Assembly (NCBI RefSeq): GCF_017308975.1
Contig: NZ_JADWPD010000013.1
Location: forward strand, 184,849 to 248,848
DNA: 64,000 nucleotides
Direction: 5' to 3'
Source: Amycolatopsis sp. MtRt-6
GTDB taxonomy: Bacteria; Actinomycetota; Actinomycetes; Mycobacteriales; Pseudonocardiaceae
Position 1 is the first letter of the stretch; each line of letters opens with the position of its first letter. The position numbers and the translations under genes are program-made. Below the pieces are notes generated by a model. It made no database searches. It saw only the letters and a program-made list of their open reading frames with translations, and had not been told where the DNA came from. Below are positions 1-8,002 of the stretch, piece by piece.

Positions 1-56
1 CCACTACCGAGGACCGGCGGACGGACCCTCGTGCGCGCTCGCGCCGTGTTCTGTGG

Positions 57-90
57 CGAGGGGGAGCGACCGCGTGGTCACTCCCCCTCG
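57..90 (-). terminator. Hairpin terminator after rpsO
   Basis: Arms CGAGGGGGAG (57-66) and CTCCCCCTCG (81-90) pair perfectly, and the loop holds a second small stem (GACC/GGTC). The hairpin begins 8 nt past the rpsO stop codon. No U-tract follows, which is common for actinobacterial terminators. Confidence 0.6.
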
Positions 91-97
91 GGTAAAG

Positions 98-367
98 CTA
101 TCGGCGCAGGCCGAGGCGCTGGATCAGCGCACGGTAACGCTCGATGTCCACCTTCATCACGTAGTTCAGCAGCCGGCGGCGACGGCCGACCAGCAGCAGG
201 AGCCCGCGACGCGAGTGGTGGTCGTGCTTGTGAGCCTTGAGGTGCTCGGTGAGGCCGACGATGCGCTTGGTGAGCAGCGCCACCTGGGCCTCGGGGGATC
301 CGGTGTCCGAGTCGTGCACGCCGTACTCGGCCAGGATCGACTTCTTCTCTTCGGTGGACAGCGCCAC
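98..367 (-). CDS. rpsO: 30S ribosomal protein S15
   Basis: S15 is a primary 16S rRNA binding protein of the small subunit. The 89-residue product has the full bacterial length and the conserved HDSDTGSPEAQ segment near residue 18, the HSRRGL segment in the middle and the RLLNYV stretch near residue 67. The start is GTG with an AGGAG ribosome site 9 nt upstream. It is transcribed away from ribF and truB, its usual neighbours, but here two small genes lie between. A GC hairpin follows the stop codon. No base-composition or frame anomaly is seen, and identification is secure. Confidence 0.98.
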   Translation of the reverse strand: MALSTEEKKSILAEYGVHDSDTGSPEAQVALLTKRIVGLTEHLKAHKHDHHSRRGLLLLVGRRRRLLNYVMKVDIERYRALIQRLGLRR

Positions 368-498
368 TTGTGTTGCTCCTCGAAATAATCAGTGCCGTGC
401 GGCCCCGGACGTGGATACACGCCGGGAAGACGGTCACGGCCGCCACGGACTGCAGCCGGACCCGGTCGTTGAGGTTACCAGCCCGCTGAACAGGCTGT

Positions 499-999
499 TC
501 AGGCGCGGTCCAGCTCGAAGGCGCGGGCCACCCGGTAGCGGGGACCACCCGGCTCGCGCTCACTGGTCATCAGCGCCACTTCCGTCGCGCGCCAGCGCCG
601 GCTCGTGAAACCGGCGAGCTTCTTGGTCCAACGCGCGGCGAGCCCCGGTTCTTCCCGGGGGAACCGCGCGAGCGTCAGGTGGGCCCGGTAGGGCCTCGGT
701 TCGGCGCCGGCGCCCGCGGCCCGCGCGAGCGGCGTCAGCTCCGGTCCGGCGACAGTCAACCACAGCACCCCGGGGAACGTCGCCGCCTTTTCCAGCCGGA
801 CGTCGACGCCCCCGCGCCCGGCCAGCCGCTCCCCCAGCCAGGCGGCGCGGGTTTCGACGTCGTCCGGCCCGTAGTAGGCGAGGGTGACGTGCCAGCGCTC
901 GGGTGGTTCCCAGCGGAGGCTGTCTGTCTCACCGAGGGCCTCGGTGACCGACTGGACGACGTCGTCCGGTGGGAGGAGCGCGCTGAACAGGACCGGCAT
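499..999 (-). CDS. 2'-5' RNA ligase family (2H phosphoesterase) protein
   Basis: This 166-residue protein has the two H-x-T-x signatures of the 2H phosphoesterase (LigT/ThpR) family: HVTL within WHVTLAYYG near residue 39 and HLTL within YRAHLTLARF near residue 109. Bacterial members hydrolyse or ligate 2',5'-linked RNA ends or cyclic phosphodiesters, and the real substrate is rarely known. The ATG overlaps the stop codon of the upstream regulator gene (TGATG), so the two are probably translationally coupled. A small palindrome (CTGAACA/TGTTCAG, 485-501) straddles the stop codon. The family call is firm; the cellular role is unknown. Confidence 0.85.
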   Translation of the reverse strand: MPVLFSALLPPDDVVQSVTEALGETDSLRWEPPERWHVTLAYYGPDDVETRAAWLGERLAGRGGVDVRLEKAATFPGVLWLTVAGPELTPLARAAGAGAEPRPYRAHLTLARFPREEPGLAARWTKKLAGFTSRRWRATEVALMTSEREPGGPRYRVARAFELDRA

Positions 1000-1472
1000 C
1001 AGGCGCCGTTGCCCGCCCGGCGGAGCAGGTCGGCGATGGCCGGGAACTCGTCGTCGAGGCGCTTGGCGGCCTCGCCGAGGTCCTCGTCCTCGGCCAGGTC
1101 GCGCAGGTAGGCGAGGACCTTCTGGTCTTCGTTGACCACCGGGATGTTGTCGCGGCCGACGGTGGGGCGGGAGTCGCGGACGTCCTCCATCGCGGCCAGC
1201 ATCGCTTCGCGGTTGCCGGCGGCGACCTCGGGCACCAGGATCTTGCGTTCGAGCATGATCATCCTGGCCAGCACGACCGGGTTGCCGATCTTCGCCCGCC
1301 GCCCGCTCATCACCTGGCTGAGCATGGGGGCGCTGATCCCGAGGACCTCGGCCAGGAAAGCCTGCGAAACGTCGAACGCGACGACGAGCCGGCGCACGCG
1401 GTCGCCGAGCGGCTCCCCGTACCACTCGCGCTGCAACGCGATGTTCCGCTGGACGATCTTGTGGTCCTCCAC
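999..1472 (-). CDS. Helix-turn-helix (XRE-like) DNA-binding protein
   Basis: The product is 157 residues. An N-terminal helix-turn-helix spans about residues 28-60 and includes the segment VSQAFLAEVLGISAPMLSQV followed by SGRRAKIGNP, an XRE-type DNA-recognition arrangement. The C-terminal half is acidic and helical with no recognised domain. It sits immediately upstream of and overlaps the 2H phosphoesterase gene. Targets are unknown; a local or phosphoesterase-linked regulatory role is only inferred from the overlap. Confidence 0.75.
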   Translation of the reverse strand: MEDHKIVQRNIALQREWYGEPLGDRVRRLVVAFDVSQAFLAEVLGISAPMLSQVMSGRRAKIGNPVVLARMIMLERKILVPEVAAGNREAMLAAMEDVRDSRPTVGRDNIPVVNEDQKVLAYLRDLAEDEDLGEAAKRLDDEFPAIADLLRRAGNGA

Positions 1473-1556
1473 CAGTCCCGCTCCCCTAACCCCGCTTCGC
1501 GCACACCGTCCGTGAGCATCTTGCCATCGCTGTCACGGGGATGGACGCGGAATCCC

Positions 1557-2522
1557 CTATTCGTCCCCGTCGGGGAGTGCCTTGCGGGTGGCGACGACGT
1601 CCTCGTCGATCTGCGCGACCAGCCCGGCGGAGTCGGCGAACCGCACCTGGTCGCGCAGCCGCGCCACGAAGTCGATGGCCACGTGCTGGCCGTAGAAGTC
1701 CTCGTCGACGTCGAGGACGAAGGCCTCGACGGTCCGCTCGCGCCCGGAGAACGTCGGGTTGGTACCCACCGAGACCGCGGCACGCAGCCGGCGCGTCGGG
1801 TCAGCCGAACGGGTGAACCACGCGCTGTAGACGCCGTCGGCCGGGACGGCGGCGAAGCGCGGGGTCGACAGGTTCGCCGTCGGGTAGCCGAGCTCGTGGC
1901 CCCGGCCGTCGCCGCGGACGACGATGCCCTCCAGGCGGTGCGGGCGGCCGAGCGCCTCGGCGGCGGCGACCACGTCACCGGCGTCGATGCACGACCGGAC
2001 GTAGGTGCTGGAGAAGGTGATGGCCGACTGGTCCTCTTCGGACAGTTCCTTGCCCTGCAGCTCGGCGCCGAACGCGGCGAAGCCGAACCGGCGGCCGAGG
2101 GTGCGCAGCAGCTCGACGTCGCCGGCCGCCTTGGCGCCGAAGGTGAAGTTGTCGCCGACGATCACCGCGGCCGCGTGCAGCCGGTCGACCAGCACCTCGT
2201 GCACGAACTCCTCCGGCAGCAGCCGGGACAGCTCGAGGGTGAACGGCAGCACGCAGAAGACGTCGATGCCGAGGCTCTCGACGATTTCCGCCTTGCGCCG
2301 CAACGTCGTCAGCTGTGCCGGGTGGCTGCCCGGGCGCAGCACCTCCGACGGGTGCGGGTCGAACGTCAGCATGACGCTCGGCAGGCCGCGCTCGGCCGCC
2401 GCCGCCACCGTCCGGCTGATCAGCTCCTGGTGTCCGCGGTGGACACCGTCGAACACGCCGATGGTGACCACGCACCGGCCCCAGCTGCCGGGAAGATCCC
2501 CCAGCCCACGCCACCGAAGCAC
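1557..2522 (-). CDS. ribF: Bifunctional riboflavin kinase / FAD synthetase
   Basis: RibF phosphorylates riboflavin to FMN and adenylylates FMN to FAD in the cytoplasm. The 321-residue length is normal. The N-terminal nucleotidyltransferase domain shows TIGVFDGVHRGHQ near residue 20 and the TFSSTYVR segment near residue 169. The C-terminal flavokinase domain shows GRGHELGYPTANL near residue 206 and the VGTNPTF segment near 252. The start is GTG with GGGAG upstream. It lies 27 bp after truB on the same strand, the usual actinobacterial arrangement, and they are probably cotranscribed. Confidence 0.96.
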   Translation of the reverse strand: MLRWRGLGDLPGSWGRCVVTIGVFDGVHRGHQELISRTVAAAAERGLPSVMLTFDPHPSEVLRPGSHPAQLTTLRRKAEIVESLGIDVFCVLPFTLELSRLLPEEFVHEVLVDRLHAAAVIVGDNFTFGAKAAGDVELLRTLGRRFGFAAFGAELQGKELSEEDQSAITFSSTYVRSCIDAGDVVAAAEALGRPHRLEGIVVRGDGRGHELGYPTANLSTPRFAAVPADGVYSAWFTRSADPTRRLRAAVSVGTNPTFSGRERTVEAFVLDVDEDFYGQHVAIDFVARLRDQVRFADSAGLVAQIDEDVVATRKALPDGDE

Positions 2523-2549
2523 GTCAGACTCCCGTCTCTCGAGCCCACC

Positions 2550-3455
2550 CTAGGCGGGCAGCAACACGACAACCGCGCGGGACACGCCCTGTTCGTCGGC
2601 GGCCAGGGCGAGCACCCGGCCGTCGGGGCCGAAGAGCCCGTAGGTGCCCTCGACGCCGGCCGCCGGGATGCGCTGGCCGTGGCGGACCGCCTTCGCCGTG
2701 GCGGCGTCGAGGTCGCGGCGCGGGAACGCGGCAGCGACGGCGGCGTCGAGGTCGAGGCTCAATTCGGGCTGTTCTTCCAGCTGGTCGAGGGTCCGGGCCC
2801 TGGCCAGGGTGAAGGGGCCGACGGTGGTGCGCCGGAGGGCCTTCAGGTGGCCGCCGACGCCGAGGTCCGCGCCCAGGTCGCGGGCCAGCGCGCGAACGTA
2901 GGTGCCGGAGGAGCACTCGACGACGGCGTCGACCTCGACGTGGTCCTCTTCGTGCCGGACGGCGAGGACGTCGAAGCGGTAGACGGTGACCGGGCGGGCC
3001 GGGATGACGACGTCCTCGCCGGCGCGGACGCGGGCGTAGGCGCGCTTGCCGTCGATCTTGACGGCGCTGACCGCGCTGGGCACCTGCTGGATGTCGCCGG
3101 TGAGCTTCTCGACGCCGCTCGCGATGTCCGCGTCCGTGGTCCGGCTCGTGTCCGCCGTGGTGAGGACTTCGCCTTCGGCGTCGTCGGTGGTGGTGCTGCT
3201 GCCGAGGCTGAGGGTGGCCAGGTAGGTCTTGCGGTCCAGGGCCAGGTGGCCGAGCAGCTTGGTGGCGCGCTCGATGCCGAGCACGAGCACGCCGGTCGCC
3301 ATCGGGTCGAGCGTGCCGGCGTGCCCGACCTTGCGGGTGCCCATGATCCGGCGGGCGCGGGCGACGACGTCGTGCGACGTCATGCCGGCGGGCTTGTCGA
3401 CGATGAGGAGGCCGGGAGGCGGGGCGGGACGGCGGGGCGGTTTCGAGCTCGACAC
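2550..3455 (-). CDS. truB: tRNA pseudouridine(55) synthase
   Basis: TruB converts U55 of the T-loop of tRNAs to pseudouridine. The start chosen is GTG (VSSSKPP...), giving 301 residues, the usual size; the frame stays open further upstream but that stretch has no homology-like character. Visible motifs are GLLIVDKPAGMTSHDVV near residue 14 and RKVGHAGTLDPMATGVLVLG near residue 35, which carries the catalytic Asp, then KRAYARVRAGE near residue 130. It precedes ribF on the same strand. Identification is firm; only the exact N-terminus is uncertain. Confidence 0.95.
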   Translation of the reverse strand: MSSSKPPRRPAPPPGLLIVDKPAGMTSHDVVARARRIMGTRKVGHAGTLDPMATGVLVLGIERATKLLGHLALDRKTYLATLSLGSSTTTDDAEGEVLTTADTSRTTDADIASGVEKLTGDIQQVPSAVSAVKIDGKRAYARVRAGEDVVIPARPVTVYRFDVLAVRHEEDHVEVDAVVECSSGTYVRALARDLGADLGVGGHLKALRRTTVGPFTLARARTLDQLEEQPELSLDLDAAVAAAFPRRDLDAATAKAVRHGQRIPAAGVEGTYGLFGPDGRVLALAADEQGVSRAVVVLLPA

Positions 3456-3521
3456 GCGGCAAACCCTAGCGGCCGCTTGTCGTGGATCGATCAGGCCGCC
3501 GCGCCGGGCCACGATGGAGGC

Positions 3522-4031
3522 GTGACGGAGATCGAAGTCCGGGCCGCCCGGCCCGCCGAGCTGGAAGAGGTCGCCGAGCTCCGGTGGCGCTGGGTGGCCG
3601 AGCGGGACGGCCTGGCCGACGCGGGCCGCGCGGTGTTCGTGCGGGAGTTCGCCGCCTGGGCACGGGAGAACGCGGCCGGCCACCGCTGCCTCGTCCTGGT
3701 GCGCGACGGCCGGGTGCTCGGGATGGCGTTCCTGGCGATCACCCCGCGCGTGCCGACGCCCGCGGCGCCGTCGCGAGCCGCCGGGGACCTGCAGAGCGTG
3801 TACGTCGTGCCGGAAGCGCGGGACGGCGGCCTCGGCGGGCGGCTGATCGACGGCGTCCTGCGGCTCGCCGCGGAGCTGGGGCTGGAGCGGGTCACCGTGC
3901 ACTCGTCGCCGCGGGCCGTGCCCGCCTACGAGCGGCGTGGGTTCGCGGTGGCGCCGGAGCTGCTGCAGGCGCCGGTCAGGCGGCGACGATCGGCGTCTCC
4001 GGGAGAGCCGCGTCCCAGCGGCGGCGGGTGA
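3522..4031 (+). CDS. GNAT-family N-acetyltransferase
   Basis: A 169-residue GNAT fold protein that would transfer an acetyl group from acetyl-CoA to an unknown amine. Motif A appears as LQSVYVVPEARDGGLGGRLI (about residues 88-107), with the R/G-x-x-G-x-G/A-like turn that holds the CoA pyrophosphate, and motif B as YERRGF near residue 136. The GTG start has GGAGG just upstream. It is the only plus-strand gene in this block and its 3' end overlaps the 3' end of the convergent MFS gene by 56 bp. Substrate cannot be predicted. Confidence 0.8.
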   Translation: MTEIEVRAARPAELEEVAELRWRWVAERDGLADAGRAVFVREFAAWARENAAGHRCLVLVRDGRVLGMAFLAITPRVPTPAAPSRAAGDLQSVYVVPEARDGGLGGRLIDGVLRLAAELGLERVTVHSSPRAVPAYERRGFAVAPELLQAPVRRRRSASPGEPRPSGGG

Positions 4032-5331
4032 TGCGGACCGGCAGCTCCTCGCCGCGGGCTTCGGCGAGGAACAGGTGGGTCCGGGTCCGGCGCCACCACA
4101 CGAGCATCCGGACCGTGCCGAAGGCCAGCACCGCGACCAGCGCCAGCAGCGACAGCCGGAAGTTCCCGCCGGTCTGCTGCAGGAGGACGCCGACCGCGAG
4201 CGCGGCGATCGTCGTCGCCACGAAGCCGCCGACGTTGACCACGCCGGTCGCCGTGCCGACGCGGCTGAGCGGGTTGTAGTCGCGGGCGAGGGCGAAGCCG
4301 ATCATCGACGCCGGGCCGCCGAGGGCGAGGAAGGCGAACGCGGGCACCAGCACCGGCACGGGCACCTGGCCCGGCCAGCCCAGCAGCACCGCCCAGACCA
4401 GCGCGGCCCCGCCGATGTAGCCCCCGACCAGCGGCATCCGCAGCGACGGGCGGCGGCCGATCAGGCCACCGAGGAACGGGCCGCCCGCCATCGAGCCGAA
4501 GACGAAGACGGTGAGCAGCGCGCTCGCCGTCGCCTTCGCCTGGCCTTGGCCCTGGACCAGCCAGGGGACGCCCCACAGCAGCGTCAGGGCGTTCGGGGCG
4601 AACATCGTGCTGAAGTGGACCCAGAAGCCCAGGCGCGTCCCCGGCGTCCGCCAGGCTTCGGCGACCTGGTGGCCCAGCTCGCGGGGGCGGACCCGCTCGC
4701 GGACGGGCGGCTGTTCGCCGGCCGGGACGTCGCGGACCCGCAGGGCCACGACGACGGTGTAGAGGACGGTGACGGCGCCGACCGCGAGGAAGGTGGGCGT
4801 CCAGCCGGCGCCGTCGAGGACCAGGGCGAGCGGGACGGTGGCGGCGAGGTTGCCGATGTAGCCGACGGCCGCGGTGAACGACGTCAAAAGCGCGTACTGG
4901 CGGCCCGGGAAGTGGGCCGCGACCAGGCGCAGGACGCTGACGAAGGTGAGGGCGTCGCCGAGGCCGAGCACACCGCGCGCGAGCAGGCCGACGCCGTAGG
5001 AGCCGGCGACGCCGAGCAGGAGCTGACCGGCGCCGAGGACCAGCACGGCGACGGTGAGGACGCGGCGGGGGCCGTAGCGGTCGACCAGGACGCCGGTCGG
5101 GATCTGCATCGCGGCGTACACGCCGACCTGCAGGACGGTGAAGGTGCCGAGCGCGGCCGCGCCGACGCCGAAGCGTTCGGCGGCCTGCAGCCCGGCGACG
5201 CCGAAGGACGTCCGGTGGAAGACGGCGAGCAGGTAGACGGTGACGGCGGCGAGCCAGATCAGCCAGGACCGGGCGGTGGCACGGCCGGTGGCGGGCACGA
5301 GTTCCTCCAGGGTTGGGCGAGTTCGGGGCAC
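3976..5331 (-). CDS. Major facilitator superfamily transporter
   Basis: The product is about 451 residues with twelve hydrophobic segments. An MFS motif A-like loop reads DRYGPRR after the second segment, near residue 80. The charged central loop after segment six (RERVRPRELGHQVAEAW) divides the two halves. The start is taken as GTG at VPRTRPTLEEL because upstream in-frame residues are highly basic and unlike a transporter N-terminus. The 3' end overlaps the GNAT gene by 56 bp. It lies upstream of nothing obviously related, so the cargo is unknown. Confidence 0.8.
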   Translation of the reverse strand: MPRTRPTLEELVPATGRATARSWLIWLAAVTVYLLAVFHRTSFGVAGLQAAERFGVGAAALGTFTVLQVGVYAAMQIPTGVLVDRYGPRRVLTVAVLVLGAGQLLLGVAGSYGVGLLARGVLGLGDALTFVSVLRLVAAHFPGRQYALLTSFTAAVGYIGNLAATVPLALVLDGAGWTPTFLAVGAVTVLYTVVVALRVRDVPAGEQPPVRERVRPRELGHQVAEAWRTPGTRLGFWVHFSTMFAPNALTLLWGVPWLVQGQGQAKATASALLTVFVFGSMAGGPFLGGLIGRRPSLRMPLVGGYIGGAALVWAVLLGWPGQVPVPVLVPAFAFLALGGPASMIGFALARDYNPLSRVGTATGVVNVGGFVATTIAALAVGVLLQQTGGNFRLSLLALVAVLAFGTVRMLVWWRRTRTHLFLAEARGEELPVRITRRRWDAALPETPIVAA

Positions 5332-5425
5332 AGGACGCCCACGCTGCCGTCCCTGGTACTTGTATCGCCTAAGCAACCACAAACCATAGCCACGACCCGG
5401 GTGGTTTTCCCCACAGGTAACCCCC

Positions 5426-5577
5426 ATCACCCGTGCTCAGCGGGGCTTCACCCGTGATTGAAGGGGCATCAAGCGTGATTGAGCGGGCATCACGCGTGAT
5501 GGGAGGGGCATCGGGGTGATGCCCGCCGGATCACGGGTGATGCCCCTCCAGACACGCGTGATGCCTTTCGGCGCACG
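5426..5577. repeat. Array of 21-bp dyad repeats (copy A)
   Basis: About four 21-bp units (ATCACCCGTGCTCAGCGGGG-type, then units reading RTCANNCGTGAT + 5 nt + GGGC) run left to right to about 5510. They are followed, after a 20-bp junction, by two or three units in the opposite orientation (ATCACGGGTGATGCCCC-type). Each unit carries an imperfect ATCACGCGTGAT dyad. The array fills the gap between the MATE gene stop and the start of the MFS gene. The same unit forms the array at 40840-41046. Confidence 0.8.
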
Positions 5578-6900
5578 TCAGGCGGGGCGGGTGGCGCCGG
5601 TTATCGCCCAGTTTCCGGAGCGCCAGCGGACCAGGACCGCGGCCAGGCGGAGGACCATGAACAGGGAAAGGCCGGTCCAGATGCCCGTGAGACCCCAGCC
5701 GAAGCCGAGGGACGCCCAGATCAGCGGGAGGAAGCCGAGGGCCGCGCTGCCGAGGGTCGCGTTGCGGAGGAAGGCCGCGTCGCCCGCGCCCAGCAGGACG
5801 CCGTCGAGGGCGAAGACCACGCCGGCGATCGGCTGCAGGGCCACGAAGAACCACCACGCGTGCGGGATCTCCGCCAGCACGCCCGGGTCGGACGTGAACG
5901 CGTGCGGCAGCACCCACGACAGCGCCGCGAACAGCACCCCCAGGAAGCAGCCCATCAGCAGCCCGTACCCGGTGATCTGCGACGCGACGCCGCGCGCCTG
6001 CCGGGCCGAGTTCGCCCCCAGCGCCGCCCCCACCAGCGACTGGGCCGCGATCGCCACCGAGTCCAGCACCAGCGCGAGGAACGTCCACAGCTGCAGCACC
6101 ACCTGGTGCGCGCCGACCGCCTCGGTGGACGTCCGGGCCGCGACGGCCGCCGCCGAGATGAAGCACGCCTGGAACGCCAGGCTGCGCAGCACCAGGTCGC
6201 GGCCGAGGCCGAGCTGGGCGCGCATCACCTTGAAGTCCGGCCGCAGCCCGACCTTCTCGCGCGCCAGCGCCGCGAAGAACAGCCCCGCCGAGATCACCTG
6301 CGCGGCGACGTTCGCGATCGCCGAACCCTCCAGCCCCAGCCCCGCCCAATAGACGAGGACCGGGCACAGCACGGCCGAGATCCCGTTGCCTGCCAGCACG
6401 TACCGCAACGGCTTCGCGGCGTCCTGCACCCCGCGCATCCAGCCGTTGCCGGCCATGGTGACCAGGATCAGCGGCGCCCCGAACAACGCGATCCGCAGCC
6501 ACGAGACAGCGGCCGAAGCGATCTCGTCGCTGCCCGACAGCACCCGCGCGATCGGCCAGGCCAGCAGCTGCCCCGCGGCCAGCACGACGAGCCCGACGAA
6601 CACCGCCAGCCACGTCGCCTGCACGCCTTCGCGGACGGCGTCGGCCCGGCGGCCGGCGCCGTGCAGCCGCGCGGTGCGGGACGTCGTGCCGTAGGACAGG
6701 AACGTCAGCTGGCTCGACACCTGGGCCAGCACGACGCCGCCGAGCGCGAGCCCGGCCAGCGACAGCGCGTCGAGGTGGCCGACCACAGCGGTGTCGACCA
6801 GCACGTACAGCGGCTCGGCGGCCAGCACCCCCAGCGCGGGCACGGCCAGGCCCAGCACGCGTTTCGCCGGAACCCGCTCGGTTTCCTCCACGTTCACCAC
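5578..6900 (-). CDS. MATE family efflux transporter (DinF-like)
   Basis: A 440-residue polytopic membrane protein of the multidrug and toxin extrusion family, DinF branch, which exports drugs or metabolites by cation antiport. Twelve hydrophobic segments are visible. Family-typical stretches are GLAVPALGVLAAEPLYVLVD near the N-terminus and TEAVGAHQVVLQLWTF near residue 250. The start used is GTG at 6900 (VVNVEETERV); another GTG lies at 6924 without a ribosome site. It lies downstream of the DHH phosphoesterase, a pairing common in actinobacteria. The substrate is unknown. Confidence 0.88.
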   Translation of the reverse strand: MVNVEETERVPAKRVLGLAVPALGVLAAEPLYVLVDTAVVGHLDALSLAGLALGGVVLAQVSSQLTFLSYGTTSRTARLHGAGRRADAVREGVQATWLAVFVGLVVLAAGQLLAWPIARVLSGSDEIASAAVSWLRIALFGAPLILVTMAGNGWMRGVQDAAKPLRYVLAGNGISAVLCPVLVYWAGLGLEGSAIANVAAQVISAGLFFAALAREKVGLRPDFKVMRAQLGLGRDLVLRSLAFQACFISAAAVAARTSTEAVGAHQVVLQLWTFLALVLDSVAIAAQSLVGAALGANSARQARGVASQITGYGLLMGCFLGVLFAALSWVLPHAFTSDPGVLAEIPHAWWFFVALQPIAGVVFALDGVLLGAGDAAFLRNATLGSAALGFLPLIWASLGFGWGLTGIWTGLSLFMVLRLAAVLVRWRSGNWAITGATRPA

Positions 6901-6981
6901 GAACCGGACTCTAACCGCCCCCACCGACAGTTCTGACCGGCGGGAACCGGGGAACTTTCCGGCCCCGCGATCCGACGCCGC

Positions 6982-7977
6982 TCACAGCAGCGGTGCCCGC
7001 TCCAAGGCCTCGCGCAGCCCCGCGACGACGTCCGGAGCGGACCCGGCGATGGTGCACCCCGCCGCCTGCCGGTGCCCACCGCCGCCGAATTCGGCCGCCA
7101 CTGCCGAGACGTCGATTCCGGTGCTGCGCAACGAGATCTGCCACTGCCCGGGCTGCGTCGGATCCTGTTTGAGCACCGCCGCGACCGCCGCCTCGCGAAC
7201 CGAGCGGACGACGTCGATGACCGACTCGACCTCCTCGCCCCGCACCGTGCGCGCCGCCTCCAGGCCGACCACCGCGTGCACGAAGCCGCGGCCCTGGGCC
7301 GCTTCCGGCTCCAGCCGGGCCTCGCGGAGCACCGCCGAGAGCATCGGGAGCCAGGCGAACGGGCGCTCGTCGACGATCCGGCGGACGATCGCCTCCGGGT
7401 CGGCGCCTGCTTCCAGCAGCCGGGCCGCCATCCGGTGCGTTTCCGGGCTCGCGCGGCGGAAGCCGCTCGTGTCGGTGACGATGCCCGCGTACAACCCGCG
7501 CGCGATCGGCTCGTCCAGCTCCGCGCCCAGCGCCTCGAGGACGCGGAACACGAGGACCGCGCTGGCCTCGGCGCTCTCGTCGACGACGTGGCAGGTGCCG
7601 TAGAACGTGTTCGTCGCGTGGTGGTCGATCACCAGCACCGCGCCGGCCAGTTCGACGCGCCCGGCGAGCCGGCCGAGCCGCTTCGGCGTGGGCGTGTCGA
7701 CGCAGACGAGCAGCTCCTCGGCGTCCGGCAGCGCGTCCGGGTGGGTGAGCAGGCCGTCCTCGTCGAGCCACCGCAGCGTCTCCGGGGCCTCGTCGGGCTC
7801 GCCGAAGGAGACGCGCACGCGGGCGCCGCGCTGCCGCAGCGCCCGCCCGAGGGCCAGCGCGCTGCCCAGCGCGTCCGCGTCCGGCCGCACGTGGCCGAGG
7901 ATCGTCACGTCCGTGGCCGGCGCGAGCAGTGCCGCCGCGTCCCGGATGTCCTGCACCGAAGCCGAAGTAGAGGTCAC
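6982..7977 (-). CDS. nrnA: DHH-family phosphoesterase (NrnA-like nanoRNase / pAp phosphatase)
   Basis: A 331-residue cytoplasmic DHH/DHHA1 enzyme that in relatives degrades 2-5 nt RNA, 3'-phosphoadenosine 5'-phosphate or cyclic dinucleotide breakdown products. Metal-binding motifs are visible: HVRPDADALGS near residue 30, VDTPT near residue 92, DHHATN near residue 118 and DTSGFR near residue 168. The C-terminal substrate motif is GGGGHRQAAG near residue 300. The gene usually follows rbfA directly; here about 6.9 kb of other genes intervene. The GTG start is preceded by TAGCGT with an 8-nt gap, suggesting a leaderless mRNA. Confidence 0.93.
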   Translation of the reverse strand: MTSTSASVQDIRDAAALLAPATDVTILGHVRPDADALGSALALGRALRQRGARVRVSFGEPDEAPETLRWLDEDGLLTHPDALPDAEELLVCVDTPTPKRLGRLAGRVELAGAVLVIDHHATNTFYGTCHVVDESAEASAVLVFRVLEALGAELDEPIARGLYAGIVTDTSGFRRASPETHRMAARLLEAGADPEAIVRRIVDERPFAWLPMLSAVLREARLEPEAAQGRGFVHAVVGLEAARTVRGEEVESVIDVVRSVREAAVAAVLKQDPTQPGQWQISLRSTGIDVSAVAAEFGGGGHRQAAGCTIAGSAPDVVAGLREALERAPLL

Positions 7978-7985
7978 AGTGCGTC

Positions 7986-7995
7986 ACGCTACGCT
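7986..7995. promoter_or_regulatory. Overlapping divergent -10 elements
   Basis: TAGCGT on the minus strand (7991-7986) ends 8 nt before the GTG of the DHH gene, and TACGCT on the plus strand (7990-7995) ends 7 nt before the ATG of the methyltransferase gene. The two hexamers overlap by two bases. Only 25 bp separate the start codons, so both transcripts are probably leaderless and the two promoters likely compete. Confidence 0.5.
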
Positions 7996-8002
7996 CTGCG
8001 GG

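Noticed and set aside
1461..3521. Long plus-strand frame upstream of the GNAT gene
   Set aside because: It runs antisense to ribF and truB. Only the last 169 codons from the GTG at 3522 form a recognisable protein.
5426..5577. CRISPR array
   Set aside because: Units are contiguous without unique spacers, change orientation in mid-array and lack cas genes nearby.
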